This document shows, one piece after another, positions 27,386 to 38,642 of a DNA stretch of 64,000 nt. Source of the DNA: Pseudomonas oryzicola. Its GTDB lineage: Bacteria; Pseudomonadota; Gammaproteobacteria; Pseudomonadales; Pseudomonadaceae. The stretch's first letter is position 1; each line of letters starts with the position of its first letter. The position numbers were made by a program, and so were the translations under genes. The notes under the pieces were generated by a model, which did no database searches, was not told where the DNA came from, and saw nothing but the letters and a program-made list of their open reading frames with translations. Location: assembly GCF_014269185.2 (NCBI RefSeq), contig NZ_JABWRZ020000001.1, positions 707,001 to 771,000 of the forward strand, written 5' to 3'.

Positions 27386-29290
27386 ATGGCCAATCCCAGC
27401 GCTAGCGCCTATAACGCAGACGCCATCGAAGTCCTCTCGGGCCTTGACCCGGTCCGCAAGCGGCCGGGCATGTACACCGACACCAGCCGCCCCAACCACC
27501 TGGCCCAGGAAGTCATCGACAACAGTGTCGACGAAGCCCTGGCCGGGCACGCCCGTTCGGTGCAGGTCATCCTCCATGCCGACCACTCGCTGGAAGTCAG
27601 CGACGATGGCCGTGGCATGCCGGTGGACATCCACCCGGAAGAGGGCGTGTCCGGGGTCGAGCTGATCCTCACCAAGCTGCACGCCGGCGGCAAGTTCTCC
27701 AACAAGAACTACCAGTTCTCCGGCGGCTTGCACGGTGTGGGTATCTCGGTGGTCAACGCCTTGTCGACCCAGGTTCGCGTACGCGTCAAGCGCGACGGCA
27801 ACGAATACCAGATGACCTTCGCCGATGGCTTCAAGGCCAGCGAACTGGAGGTGATCGGCTCGGTCGGCAAGCGCAACACCGGCACCAGCGTGTACTTCAG
27901 CCCCGACCCCAAGTACTTCGATTCCCCCAGGTTTTCCATCAGCCGCCTCAAGCACGTGCTCAAGGCCAAGGCCGTGCTGTGCCCGGGCTTGCTGGTCAGT
28001 TTCGAGGACAAGGCCAGCGGCGAAAAGGTCGAGTGGCACTACGAAGACGGCCTGCGTTCGTACCTGGTCGACTCGGTCAACGAATTCCAGCGCCTGCCCG
28101 ACGAGCCATTCTGCGGTAGCCTGGCGGGTAACAAGGAAGCCGTCGATTGGGCCCTGCTGTGGCTGCCCGAGGGTGGCGACAGCATCCAGGAAAGCTACGT
28201 CAACCTGATTCCCACCGCCCAGGGCGGCACCCATGTCAACGGCCTGCGCCAGGGCCTGCTGGATGCCATGCGCGAGTTCTGCGAATTCCGCAACCTGTTG
28301 CCGCGCGGGGTGAAGCTGGCACCCGAAGACGTCTGGGAACGCATCACCTTCGTGCTGTCGATGAAGATGCAGGACCCGCAGTTCTCCGGGCAGACCAAAG
28401 AGCGCCTGTCGTCGCGCGAGGCAGCGGCATTCGTTTCCGGTGTGGTCAAGGACGCCTTCAGCCTGTGGCTCAACGCCCACCCCGAACTGGGCACGCAACT
28501 GGCGGAGCTGGCCATCAGCAATGCCGGGCGCCGCCTCAAGGCCAGCAAGAAGGTCGAGCGCAAGCGCATCACCCAGGGCCCGGCGCTGCCCGGCAAGCTG
28601 GCCGACTGTGCCGGCCAGGACCCGATGCGCGCCGAGCTGTTCCTGGTCGAAGGTGACTCGGCCGGTGGTTCGGCCAAGCAGGCGCGCGACAAGGAGTTCC
28701 AGGCGATCCTGCCGCTGCGCGGCAAGATCCTCAACACCTGGGAAGTGGATGGCGGTGAAGTGCTGGCCAGCCAGGAAGTGCACAACATCGCCGTGGCCAT
28801 CGGCGTCGACCCGGGTGCCACCGACCTTGCGCAATTGCGCTACGGCAAGATCTGCATCCTCGCCGACGCCGACTCCGACGGCCTGCACATCGCCACGCTG
28901 CTCTGTGCGCTGTTCGTCCAGCACTTCCGTGCCCTGGTCGAGGCTGGCCACGTGTATGTGGCCATGCCGCCGCTGTACCGCATCGACCTGGGCAAGGAAA
29001 TCTACTATGCCCTCGACGAGGCCGAGCGCGATGGCATCCTCGACCGCCTGGTGGCCGAGAAGAAGCGTGGCAAGCCGCAGGTCACCCGCTTCAAGGGCCT
29101 GGGCGAGATGAACCCGCCTCAGTTGCGTGAAACGACCATGGACCCGAACACCCGGCGCCTGGTGCAACTGACCCTGGACGACGTGCAGGCCACCTGCGAG
29201 CTGATGGACAAGCTGCTGGCCAAGAAGCGCGCGGGCGACCGCAAGAGCTGGCTGGAAACCAAGGGCAACCTGGCCGAGGTCATGGTTTGA
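27386..29290 (+). CDS. parE: DNA topoisomerase IV subunit B
   Basis: This 634-residue protein has the GHKL ATPase domain (VIDNSVDEALAG near residue 44, SDDGRGMPVD, GGLHGVGISVVNAL). The transducer follows, then the TOPRIM domain with VEGDSAGGSAKQARD near residue 419 and ILADADSDGLHIA near 491. The quinolone-binding EGDSAGGSA and PLRGKILN segments read as wild type. With ParC it decatenates daughter chromosomes. Its stop overlaps the TTG start of the next gene, and parC follows 1.5 kb on. Confidence 0.97.
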   Translation: MANPSASAYNADAIEVLSGLDPVRKRPGMYTDTSRPNHLAQEVIDNSVDEALAGHARSVQVILHADHSLEVSDDGRGMPVDIHPEEGVSGVELILTKLHAGGKFSNKNYQFSGGLHGVGISVVNALSTQVRVRVKRDGNEYQMTFADGFKASELEVIGSVGKRNTGTSVYFSPDPKYFDSPRFSISRLKHVLKAKAVLCPGLLVSFEDKASGEKVEWHYEDGLRSYLVDSVNEFQRLPDEPFCGSLAGNKEAVDWALLWLPEGGDSIQESYVNLIPTAQGGTHVNGLRQGLLDAMREFCEFRNLLPRGVKLAPEDVWERITFVLSMKMQDPQFSGQTKERLSSREAAAFVSGVVKDAFSLWLNAHPELGTQLAELAISNAGRRLKASKKVERKRITQGPALPGKLADCAGQDPMRAELFLVEGDSAGGSAKQARDKEFQAILPLRGKILNTWEVDGGEVLASQEVHNIAVAIGVDPGATDLAQLRYGKICILADADSDGLHIATLLCALFVQHFRALVEAGHVYVAMPPLYRIDLGKEIYYALDEAERDGILDRLVAEKKRGKPQVTRFKGLGEMNPPQLRETTMDPNTRRLVQLTLDDVQATCELMDKLLAKKRAGDRKSWLETKGNLAEVMV

Positions 29291-30269
29291 TTCGGTGGCT
29301 CCTGGCTGCCTGCCTGGCGCTGCTTGCCCTGCCGAGCCTGGCGGGCAACTGGCCAGAGCTGAAGCTGAGTGCCGAACACCCGATCGACGGCATGCGCGGG
29401 GGCAACCTGTCTGGCCTGGTGGAATGCCGGGGTGGGCTGTGGGGCGTGTCTGACCGCGACGACGACCGCATTTACCGTTTCGACCGGCAGGATGCGACCT
29501 GGCGTGCGCAGCCGCTGTCCTTCACCCCGCCGCCGGTGCCGGAAAGCGGCCTGCCCTGGGGCCTGAAGTCGCGCAACTGGGCGGCCTCGTATATTCGCGG
29601 TGGCGAGCTGGACTTCGAGGGCATCACCTGCGACCAGGCGGGCAACCTGTACCTGGTCAGCGAGGCTCATGCCGGCGTACTGCAGCTGCCCGTGGAAGGC
29701 CAGGCGGATTGGTTGAAGATCGACCCGGCCATGGTCCGCCAGGCCCGGGCCAGCGGCATGCTGCTGAACTTCAATGCCTTGTTCGAAGGCCTGGCCATCA
29801 ACCCGGCGGGTGACCGCCTGTGGCTGGCCGCCGAACGTGAGCGCCGCGGCCTGGTGGCTATCGAGCGCCAGCAGTCGGTGTGGACCTGCGGCAGCAGTTG
29901 TGTCCTGCTGAGCGAGGCCGGGGTCGAGATGCAACCGCCGCAGATGCCCGATGCCCAGGCCCGGTCGCGTGACTTTGCCGACCTGGCCTGGTTCGAGGGC
30001 AAGTTGTTCACCCTCGAACGCAACGCCTACCGGGTCTGCCGGCGTGCTGCCGATAGCGGTGAAGTCGAGCGCTGCTGGTCGTTCGCTGCCGACGCCCTGG
30101 TCGAGTCGCGTCGCTATCAACAACCGTACGGCCTGGCCGAGGCACTGGTAATCGATGCCGAAGGTGCCTGGATCGGCGTGGACAACAACAACGGCGCGCG
30201 CGCCGATGGCGAGACGCGACCGATCGTCTGGCGTTTCGACGCGCCGCAAGGCGGCTGGAGCGCCAAACC

Positions 30270-30273
<4 letters not shown>
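29287..30273 (+). CDS. Exported esterase-like/phytase-like beta-propeller protein
   Basis: The TTG start at 29287 overlaps the parE stop. The 328 residues begin with a signal peptide, MIRWLLAACLALLALPSLA, and the mature protein looks like the esterase-like-activity-of-phytase family: repeated sheets such as NLSGLVECRGGLWGVSDRDDDRIYRF, ELDFEGITCDQAGNLYLVSE and FNALFEGLAINPAGDRLWLAAERERRG. Paired Asp and Glu residues suggest a metal-bound propeller in the periplasm. Substrate unknown. It is co-translated with parE on one side and the retropepsin-like gene on the other. Confidence 0.82.
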
Positions 30274-33057
<2,784 letters not shown>

Positions 33058-33229
33058 CCAGTTGAAATGTCTGGAGCGGCAATTTCAGCGCCGTTCCGGG
33101 CAGAAATGCTGGAGTCGGACGGTTATTTCGCGGATGATATGGCCCTTGCGGTGCCGGCGTGGCCGTGTGCCCGTTTGAATTTACATGTATCACTGCGGTT
33201 GGCCTGTTGGCGGCCGCCTGGATGGGATG

Positions 33230-33940
33230 ATGAAATTTCTGCGCCTTCCATTTGCGCTGTTGATGACTGGCCTGCTGGGCCTGGGCGGGTGCACCATGCA
33301 CCAGCCGGTTGCCCTGTACCAGCTTGACAGTGGTGATCCTGGCCAGCCTTCGCAGAGTGCAGGCATGGCCGTGGTGCTTGGCCCGGTATCGGTCGCCGAT
33401 TACCTGCAACGCGAAACATTCCTGCAGCGTCAGGCCGACGGCAGCCTCAGTTCAGCGACCGACGGTCGTTGGGCCGGTAGCCTCTCGGCGGATATCGACC
33501 AACTGCTGGTGCGCCAGCTTGCCTGGCGCCTGGACAGCCAGCGCGTGGTACTGGCCCCGGCGACCGCCGGCTTCACCCCGGACGTGCAAGTGCTGCTGTC
33601 GATCACGCGTCTGGATTCGGGCAAGGATCAGCCGGCCATCCTGGATGCCCAGTGGCGTCTGTTGGACCGTCGTGGTCATGTGCGCGACAACCGCATCGTT
33701 CACCTCGAGCAACAGCACGAGGGCAGCGAGGCGTCGCAGGTACAGGCACAGGGCCAATTGCTGCAGAAGCTGGCCGAGCAGTTGAGCACGGCAGTGAAGC
33801 CGCTGGCCAATCAGCCTGCCATCGCCGAAGAGGCGCCCAAGAAGGCAGCGGCGCCGGTGCAGGTGAAAAAGGCTCCGGAGAAATCCAAGATCCCGATGGC
33901 TGCGCCGATTCGTACTGATATGGAAGTCTATCGGTTCTGA
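33230..33940 (+). CDS. PqiC-like ABC-transport auxiliary lipoprotein
   Basis: I start at ATG 33230 (an adjacent ATG at 33227 is also possible), giving 236 residues. The signal MKFLRLPFALLMTGLLGLGGC ends in lipobox LGGC with Cys at residue 21. The domain is that of the DUF330/PqiC family: VVLGPVSVADYLQRETFLQR, RWAGSLSADIDQLLVRQLAWRL and DVQVLLSITRLDSG. Such lipoproteins support MCE-type lipid transport between membranes. No pqiA/pqiB genes are nearby. A Lys/Ala/Pro-rich tail follows residue 195. The 170 bases before it hold no other gene. Confidence 0.75.
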   Translation: MKFLRLPFALLMTGLLGLGGCTMHQPVALYQLDSGDPGQPSQSAGMAVVLGPVSVADYLQRETFLQRQADGSLSSATDGRWAGSLSADIDQLLVRQLAWRLDSQRVVLAPATAGFTPDVQVLLSITRLDSGKDQPAILDAQWRLLDRRGHVRDNRIVHLEQQHEGSEASQVQAQGQLLQKLAEQLSTAVKPLANQPAIAEEAPKKAAAPVQVKKAPEKSKIPMAAPIRTDMEVYRF

Positions 33941-33956
33941 TCGAACCGCCAGATAC

Positions 33957-33986
33957 AAAAAAGCCCGCATTGTTGCGGGCTTTTTT
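33957..33986. terminator. Strong bidirectional intrinsic terminator
   Basis: AAAAAA-GCCCGCA-TTGT-TGCGGGC-TTTTTT lies 16 bases after the lipoprotein stop. The A-run and T-run on both sides let it end transcription from both directions, which fits the convergent genes. Confidence 0.92.
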
Positions 33987-34036
33987 GTATCTGCTGTTTT
34001 TGTGCTGCTTGCGCCGGCGATAGGGCCTCCTCGGGG

Positions 34037-35491
34037 TCAGGCCCGGTGCTCATGCATCCGCGCCAACTGCCGTTCCAGCATCGAAGGGTAGGGCTCCATC
34101 AACCGCTCCACGCAGCAGGCGCCTTCCGGGCTGGCAATCGGGCGAATGCGGGCGCGCTGGCGAATCAGCGTGTCATCGCTGATCTGGCGTTCCACCAGCA
34201 ACAGATTGCGGCTGTGCTGCGACAGCGCCAGCGCGTCCTGGGCCTTCTCGGCCATCAGCAGGTCCACCAGTTCCAGCCCTTGCAGGTCGTTACCCAGGGC
34301 CAGGCCCAGTTGCAACTGCAAGGTGATGCCGCTGTCCGCCACTTCGATCTGCAGGGCATGCCCCAGGGCGCGCAGCAGCTCGCCGCAGCAGATGGCATTG
34401 GTCAGGTAGTCCTCGCCACAGTCGCGGCTGTGGAACAGCACCAGGGTGCTGCCGTCGTTGAGCGTGTGGGTTTCACCGTCGTAGAGTGAAGCAGCGTGCT
34501 CCAGGCAGTCGCGGTAGCGCTCGGTCAGCTCGGTCAGGCGCGTGCGTGGCAGGCGGCGCAGCTGCTCCTGCGAACCCAGTTGCACGGCCAGCACGGCACT
34601 GTACTGCGGCTCGTCGGACTCGACGACAGAGGCCTTGGGCGTGTCGTCGTCCAGCAGGCCGGCAAAGGCCTCGTCGTCATCCTCGTGCGCCTGGGTGGCA
34701 ACCCTGGCGCGTGGTGCGGCCTTTGCCGCCGGGGCATCGCCGTGCAGGTCATCGAACGGTTCGTCGTCTTCTTCCTCTGGCTCCGGCTCAGGTGGCGGTG
34801 GCGGGGCCAGGCGCGCGTGCAACTGGCGGGCGATATCACCGATCTCGTCCTGGCGGTCGGTGGCCGGCGTGTAGGGTTGCGGGTCACGCAGCCACACCCG
34901 CAGCTGCAGCAGCGGCAGGGTGATGAAGCGGCCCTGGCGCAGGCTCAGGGTCAAGGCCAGCACCAGCAGGATGGCGGCAAGGATGCCCATGCTCTGCAAG
35001 CTGATCAGCATCGGCTGCTGGAACTGGCTCATGTCCAGGCTGATGCGCAGTTGCCCGGCGGTCACGTCCTGGAAGGTGATCTTGGTCTGGTACAGGCCTT
35101 CGGCCTCGCCCAGCAGGCTGTTGCGCGGGCGCTGGCCGGCTTCGGCGAGGATGCGGTTATCCACGCTGTAGATGGCGGCATGGGCCACCAGCGGATTTTT
35201 CACCAGGTTGCCCAGCAGCACGTTGAGGCTGAGGATATCGTTGGCCACCAGCAGCTCGGTTGCCGAGGTGGCCGTCTGGGTGGTCAGGCTCTGGCCCAGG
35301 GCATCGGCCTGCTCGTGCATGGCCTGCTTGAACTGCAGGCCCATCACGCAGGCGTAGATCACCAGCGCCAGCGCCACCAGGAAAATGTTGGTGCAGGCGA
35401 TGCGCAGTGCCAGCGGCACGCGACGTTGACTCAGGGCACGATAGATCATCAGGAAGAAGTTGTCTGGTTTGACGGGCGTGGGCCGGTTCAC
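34037..35491 (-). CDS. AhpA/YtjB-type membrane protein with cyclase-like C-terminal domain
   Basis: This 484-residue protein has a helix at about 27-51, an extracytoplasmic sensor-like loop (52-159), a second helix at about 160-184 and a HAMP-like stretch to 225. A Pro/Glu/Asp-rich linker runs about 229-295. The N-terminal half matches the YtjB/Smp-type protein divergent from serB in E. coli. The C-terminal part (about 296-440) reads like a class III nucleotidyl-cyclase fold, for example LTELTERYRDCLEHAASLYDGETHTLNDGSTLVLF and LQLQLGLALG. The two metal-binding aspartates of active cyclases appear to be missing. It may be a sensor or scaffold. Confidence 0.75.
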   Translation of the reverse strand: MNRPTPVKPDNFFLMIYRALSQRRVPLALRIACTNIFLVALALVIYACVMGLQFKQAMHEQADALGQSLTTQTATSATELLVANDILSLNVLLGNLVKNPLVAHAAIYSVDNRILAEAGQRPRNSLLGEAEGLYQTKITFQDVTAGQLRISLDMSQFQQPMLISLQSMGILAAILLVLALTLSLRQGRFITLPLLQLRVWLRDPQPYTPATDRQDEIGDIARQLHARLAPPPPPEPEPEEEDDEPFDDLHGDAPAAKAAPRARVATQAHEDDDEAFAGLLDDDTPKASVVESDEPQYSAVLAVQLGSQEQLRRLPRTRLTELTERYRDCLEHAASLYDGETHTLNDGSTLVLFHSRDCGEDYLTNAICCGELLRALGHALQIEVADSGITLQLQLGLALGNDLQGLELVDLLMAEKAQDALALSQHSRNLLLVERQISDDTLIRQRARIRPIASPEGACCVERLMEPYPSMLERQLARMHEHRA

Positions 35492-35625
35492 TGAGCTCGG
35501 CTCTTAATGGCATGAAAGTGTGGGGAGTATAGCGAGCCGGGTTTTGTCGGCAAAGTATCGTTGGCGCCCGATGGTCACGGAAAATCGGTAGAATGCGCAT
35601 TTTTCATCGAAGTCGGAGCCAGGTT

Positions 35626-36840
35626 GTGCGCGAAATCGTCCTGATCAACATCACCGGTGAGGACCGTCCCGGTCTCACTGCGGCCATCACCGGCGTCCTG
35701 CTGCAGGGCGGTGTGAGTATCCTCGACATCGGCCTGGCCGTCATGCACGGCACCCTGTCGTTCGGCATCCTGGTCGATATCCCGGACAACGAAGTGGCTA
35801 CCGCCCTGCTGCAAAGCGTGCAGGCAAAGGCCCACGAACTGAACCTGCAGGCCCGCTACACGCCGATTTCCGAGGCGGACTACCAGCACTGGGCCGACGG
35901 CCAGGGCGAGGCGCGTCACATCGTCACCCTGCTCAGTCGCAAGATCACCCCCGAACAACTGCAGCGGGTGAGTGCGGTGATCAGCCAGTACGGCCTGACC
36001 ATCGAGCGTATCGAGCGCCTGTCGGCCCGTGTGGCGCTGGATGCCCAGACCGGCAAGGGCAAGGCGGCCATCGAGATTTCCGTGCGTGGAGTGCCGAGCG
36101 ATGGCCAGGCCCTGCGTGCCGATTTCTTCGCCCTGGCCGAAGAACTGAGTATCGATATCGCCTTCCAGAAGGACGACCTGTTCCGCCGCAACCGCCGCCT
36201 GGCGGTGTTCGACATGGACTCGACGCTGATCGAAGCCGAAGTCATCGACGAACTGGCCAAGGCTGCCGGGGTCGGCGAGCAGGTGGCGGCCATCACCGAG
36301 CGCGCGATGCGTGGCGAGCTGGATTTCCGTGCCAGCTTCAAAGAGCGCATGGCGCTGCTCAAGGGCCTGGATGTGGGGGTATTGGACGAGATCGGCGCGT
36401 CGCTGCGCCTGACCGAGGGTGCCGAGAACCTGTTTGCCGAGCTCAAGCGCCTTGGTTACAAGACCGCGATCCTGTCCGGCGGTTTCACTTACTTTGCGCG
36501 CCAGGTGCAGGCGCGCCTGGGTATCGATTACGTGTTCGCCAACGAGCTGGAAGTGGTCGATGGCAAGGTGACTGGCGTGGCCGTGGAACCGATCGTCGAT
36601 GCCCAGCGCAAGGCCGAGCTGCTGCAGAAGCTGGCCAGCGAAGAAGGCCTGGAGCTGGAGCAGACCATTGCCGTGGGCGATGGCGCCAACGACCTGCCGA
36701 TGCTGTCGCTGGCTGGCCTGGGCGTGGCGTTCCGCGCCAAGCCGCTGGTGCGCCAGTCGGCCAAGCAGGCGATTTCCACCCTGGGGCTGGATGGGGTGTT
36801 GTACCTGCTGGGCGTGCGTGACCGCGACGCGCGCGGCTGA
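35626..36840 (+). CDS. serB: Phosphoserine phosphatase
   Basis: GTG 35626, behind GGAG, gives 404 residues beginning MREIVLINITGEDRPGLTAAI. An ATG at 35593 would lengthen it, but the added residues are not family-like. Two ACT domains (about 1-170) precede a HAD phosphatase domain with FDMDSTLIEAEVIDELA near residue 196 (the catalytic Asp pair), the SGGFTYFA motif and GDGANDLPML. It makes the last step of serine synthesis. It is divergent from the YtjB-type gene; the 134-base gap should hold both promoters, but I see no clear -35/-10 pair. Confidence 0.94.
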   Translation: MREIVLINITGEDRPGLTAAITGVLLQGGVSILDIGLAVMHGTLSFGILVDIPDNEVATALLQSVQAKAHELNLQARYTPISEADYQHWADGQGEARHIVTLLSRKITPEQLQRVSAVISQYGLTIERIERLSARVALDAQTGKGKAAIEISVRGVPSDGQALRADFFALAEELSIDIAFQKDDLFRRNRRLAVFDMDSTLIEAEVIDELAKAAGVGEQVAAITERAMRGELDFRASFKERMALLKGLDVGVLDEIGASLRLTEGAENLFAELKRLGYKTAILSGGFTYFARQVQARLGIDYVFANELEVVDGKVTGVAVEPIVDAQRKAELLQKLASEEGLELEQTIAVGDGANDLPMLSLAGLGVAFRAKPLVRQSAKQAISTLGLDGVLYLLGVRDRDARG

Positions 36841-36872
36841 TCGGAACCTTGGGGGCGCACAGCGGCCCCAAT

Positions 36873-36902
36873 AAAAAGGCCCTGCTCGTGCAGGGCCTTT
36901 TT
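36873..36902. terminator. Bidirectional intrinsic terminator between serB and psd
   Basis: AAAAA-GGCCCTG-CTCGTG-CAGGGCC-TTTTT sits 32 bases after serB and just before the convergent psd stop. Confidence 0.92.
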
Positions 36903-36915
36903 CATGCAGCTTGAA

Positions 36916-37779
36916 TCAAGCCTGCACAGGCATCGCCAACTGTTGCCCCATGCGTACTGCAGAGCCGGCCCCCAGTGTCTCGGCCCATTTCACCTGCTCT
37001 GGCCCGAACAGCACGATAGCGGTCGAGCCCAGCTTGAAGCGGCCCAGCTCGGCGCCTTTCTCCAGGTGGATCGGCGCGCGGCTGGCTTCGTCGTAACGGA
37101 AGGTCTTCAGCTCGCGCTTGGGCGGCGTTACCAGCCCGGCCCACACGGTTTCGATCGAGGCAACGATCATCGCACCCACCAGCACCACGGCCATCGGGCC
37201 GCGCTCGGTATCGAACAGGCACACCACGCGTTCATTGCGGGCGAACAGCTCGGGCACGTTCTCGGCGGTGGTCTGGTTGACCGAGAACAGGCGGCCCGGC
37301 ACGTAGACCATTTCGCGCAGGGTACCGGCCAGCGGCATGTGCACGCGATGGTAGTCCTTGGGCGACAGGTAGATGGTGGCGAACTCGCCGCCCATGAATG
37401 GCGCAGCCATCGCCGGGTCGCCGCCCAGGAGTTCCTGCGCGCTGAAACCGTGGCCCTTGGCCTGGAAGATGCGGCCGTGCTCGATCGGGCCAAGCTGGCT
37501 GACGGCACCGTCAGCGGGGCACAGGATGGCGCCCGGGGTTTCATCCAGCGGGCGCGCGCCTGGTTTCAGGGCGCGGGTGAAGAATGCATTGAAGTGCTCA
37601 TAGGCGCTCAGATCTTCGACCAGGGCTTCGGCCATGTTCACCTGGTAGCGCTTGGCGAACCAGGCGGTAAAGGCATTCTTGAACCAGCGTACGCGGCATT
37701 CGGCGATGCAGCCGGCCAGACGCGACAGCAGATGGTGCGGCAGCAGGTACTGGCTGATGATGAACAAACGGGATTTCAT
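36916..37779 (-). CDS. psd: Phosphatidylserine decarboxylase proenzyme
   Basis: This is a 287-residue protein of the normal bacterial Psd length. The self-cleavage motif LGST lies near residue 250 in LGRFKLGSTAIVLF. Cleavage between Gly and Ser makes the pyruvoyl beta chain. Other marks are LSPKDYHRVHMP near residue 140, with a conserved catalytic His, and VNPLFSVNQ-like GRLFSVNQTTAENV. It makes phosphatidylethanolamine at the inner membrane. The rhodanese gene lies immediately upstream (9-base gap) in the same direction. Confidence 0.95.
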   Translation of the reverse strand: MKSRLFIISQYLLPHHLLSRLAGCIAECRVRWFKNAFTAWFAKRYQVNMAEALVEDLSAYEHFNAFFTRALKPGARPLDETPGAILCPADGAVSQLGPIEHGRIFQAKGHGFSAQELLGGDPAMAAPFMGGEFATIYLSPKDYHRVHMPLAGTLREMVYVPGRLFSVNQTTAENVPELFARNERVVCLFDTERGPMAVVLVGAMIVASIETVWAGLVTPPKRELKTFRYDEASRAPIHLEKGAELGRFKLGSTAIVLFGPEQVKWAETLGAGSAVRMGQQLAMPVQA

Positions 37780-37788
37780 GCAGGTTCC

Positions 37789-38598
37789 TTAAACTTCTAC
37801 AGGCGTGTCCGGGTGGTTGCCCCATTCGCTCCACGAGCCGGCGTAGGCCTTGACCCGTGGATAGCCGAGGGCCTTGGCCACCAGGTAGGTGAAACCGGAG
37901 CGACGGTGGGATTGGCAGTGGGTAATGACTTCCTTGTCAGGAGTGATCCCCAGTTTCTGCAGGACTTCGGCGATGTCCGTGCGGATGCGCAGGTGGTCAT
38001 TGAGGTCCATGCCGGACGTCCACTCGAAGTTGATCGCGCCGGGAATGTGGCCGCCCCTGGCTGCCAGTACTTTCTCGCCGCGGAATTCCTGCGGGCCACG
38101 AGCATCCCAGATGACCAGATCTTCCGCGCCCAGGCGGCTTTGCAGGTACTCTCGGGTGGCTGTGGGTGCCGTGTCGATGCGCAGCTGCACGGGGGTATTG
38201 GCACTGGCAGGCGCTTCGGTGGAGAGCTTGTCGGCCGGCCAGGCCTGGATGCCGCCGTTCAGGTAGTGATAGCGCTTGTGGCCGATCACATCGAGCAGCC
38301 AGATGAAGCGCCCGGCCCAGCCGCCACCTTCATCGTCGTACACCACATACACCGCATCCTCGCGGTGGCCGAGTTCACTGAACAGCTTCTCCAGATCGGC
38401 CTGGGCCGGCAGCAAGCCGGGCGCAGGCGGCTGGCCGAGCTGGGTGCGCTTGCCTTCGACGAAGCGTGCGCCGGGGATATGCCCGCTGACATAGCGGTTG
38501 CTGCTGCTCAGGTCGACCAGAATCAGCTGAGGCGAATCCAGGCGTGGCAGCAGGTCTGCGGCTTCTATCACCAACGGCAGGCCGGAAAAGTCAGTCAT
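37789..38598 (-). CDS. rhdA: Thiosulfate sulfurtransferase (two-domain rhodanese)
   Basis: The start is the ATG complementary to 38596-38598, giving 269 residues beginning MTDFSGLPLVIEAADLL. Two rhodanese domains are present: an inactive N-terminal one (about 8-130) with GHIPGARFVEG, and the catalytic one with GHIPGAINFEW and the active loop HCQSHRRSGFTYL, where the Cys carries persulfide sulfur. The same loop form is known from Azotobacter RhdA. The longer upstream frame overlaps the HDOD gene and is not coding. It probably runs with psd. Confidence 0.92.
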   Translation of the reverse strand: MTDFSGLPLVIEAADLLPRLDSPQLILVDLSSSNRYVSGHIPGARFVEGKRTQLGQPPAPGLLPAQADLEKLFSELGHREDAVYVVYDDEGGGWAGRFIWLLDVIGHKRYHYLNGGIQAWPADKLSTEAPASANTPVQLRIDTAPTATREYLQSRLGAEDLVIWDARGPQEFRGEKVLAARGGHIPGAINFEWTSGMDLNDHLRIRTDIAEVLQKLGITPDKEVITHCQSHRRSGFTYLVAKALGYPRVKAYAGSWSEWGNHPDTPVEV

Positions 38599-38642
38599 CC
38601 ACGGTCTCCAGTGTGGAAAGAGGGGCGATTGTAGCGCAAGGC

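Noticed and set aside
35559..35600. sigma-70 promoter for serB (TTGGCG ... TAGAAT)
   Set aside because: The spacing is 22 bases, too long for a normal promoter; no better pair was seen.
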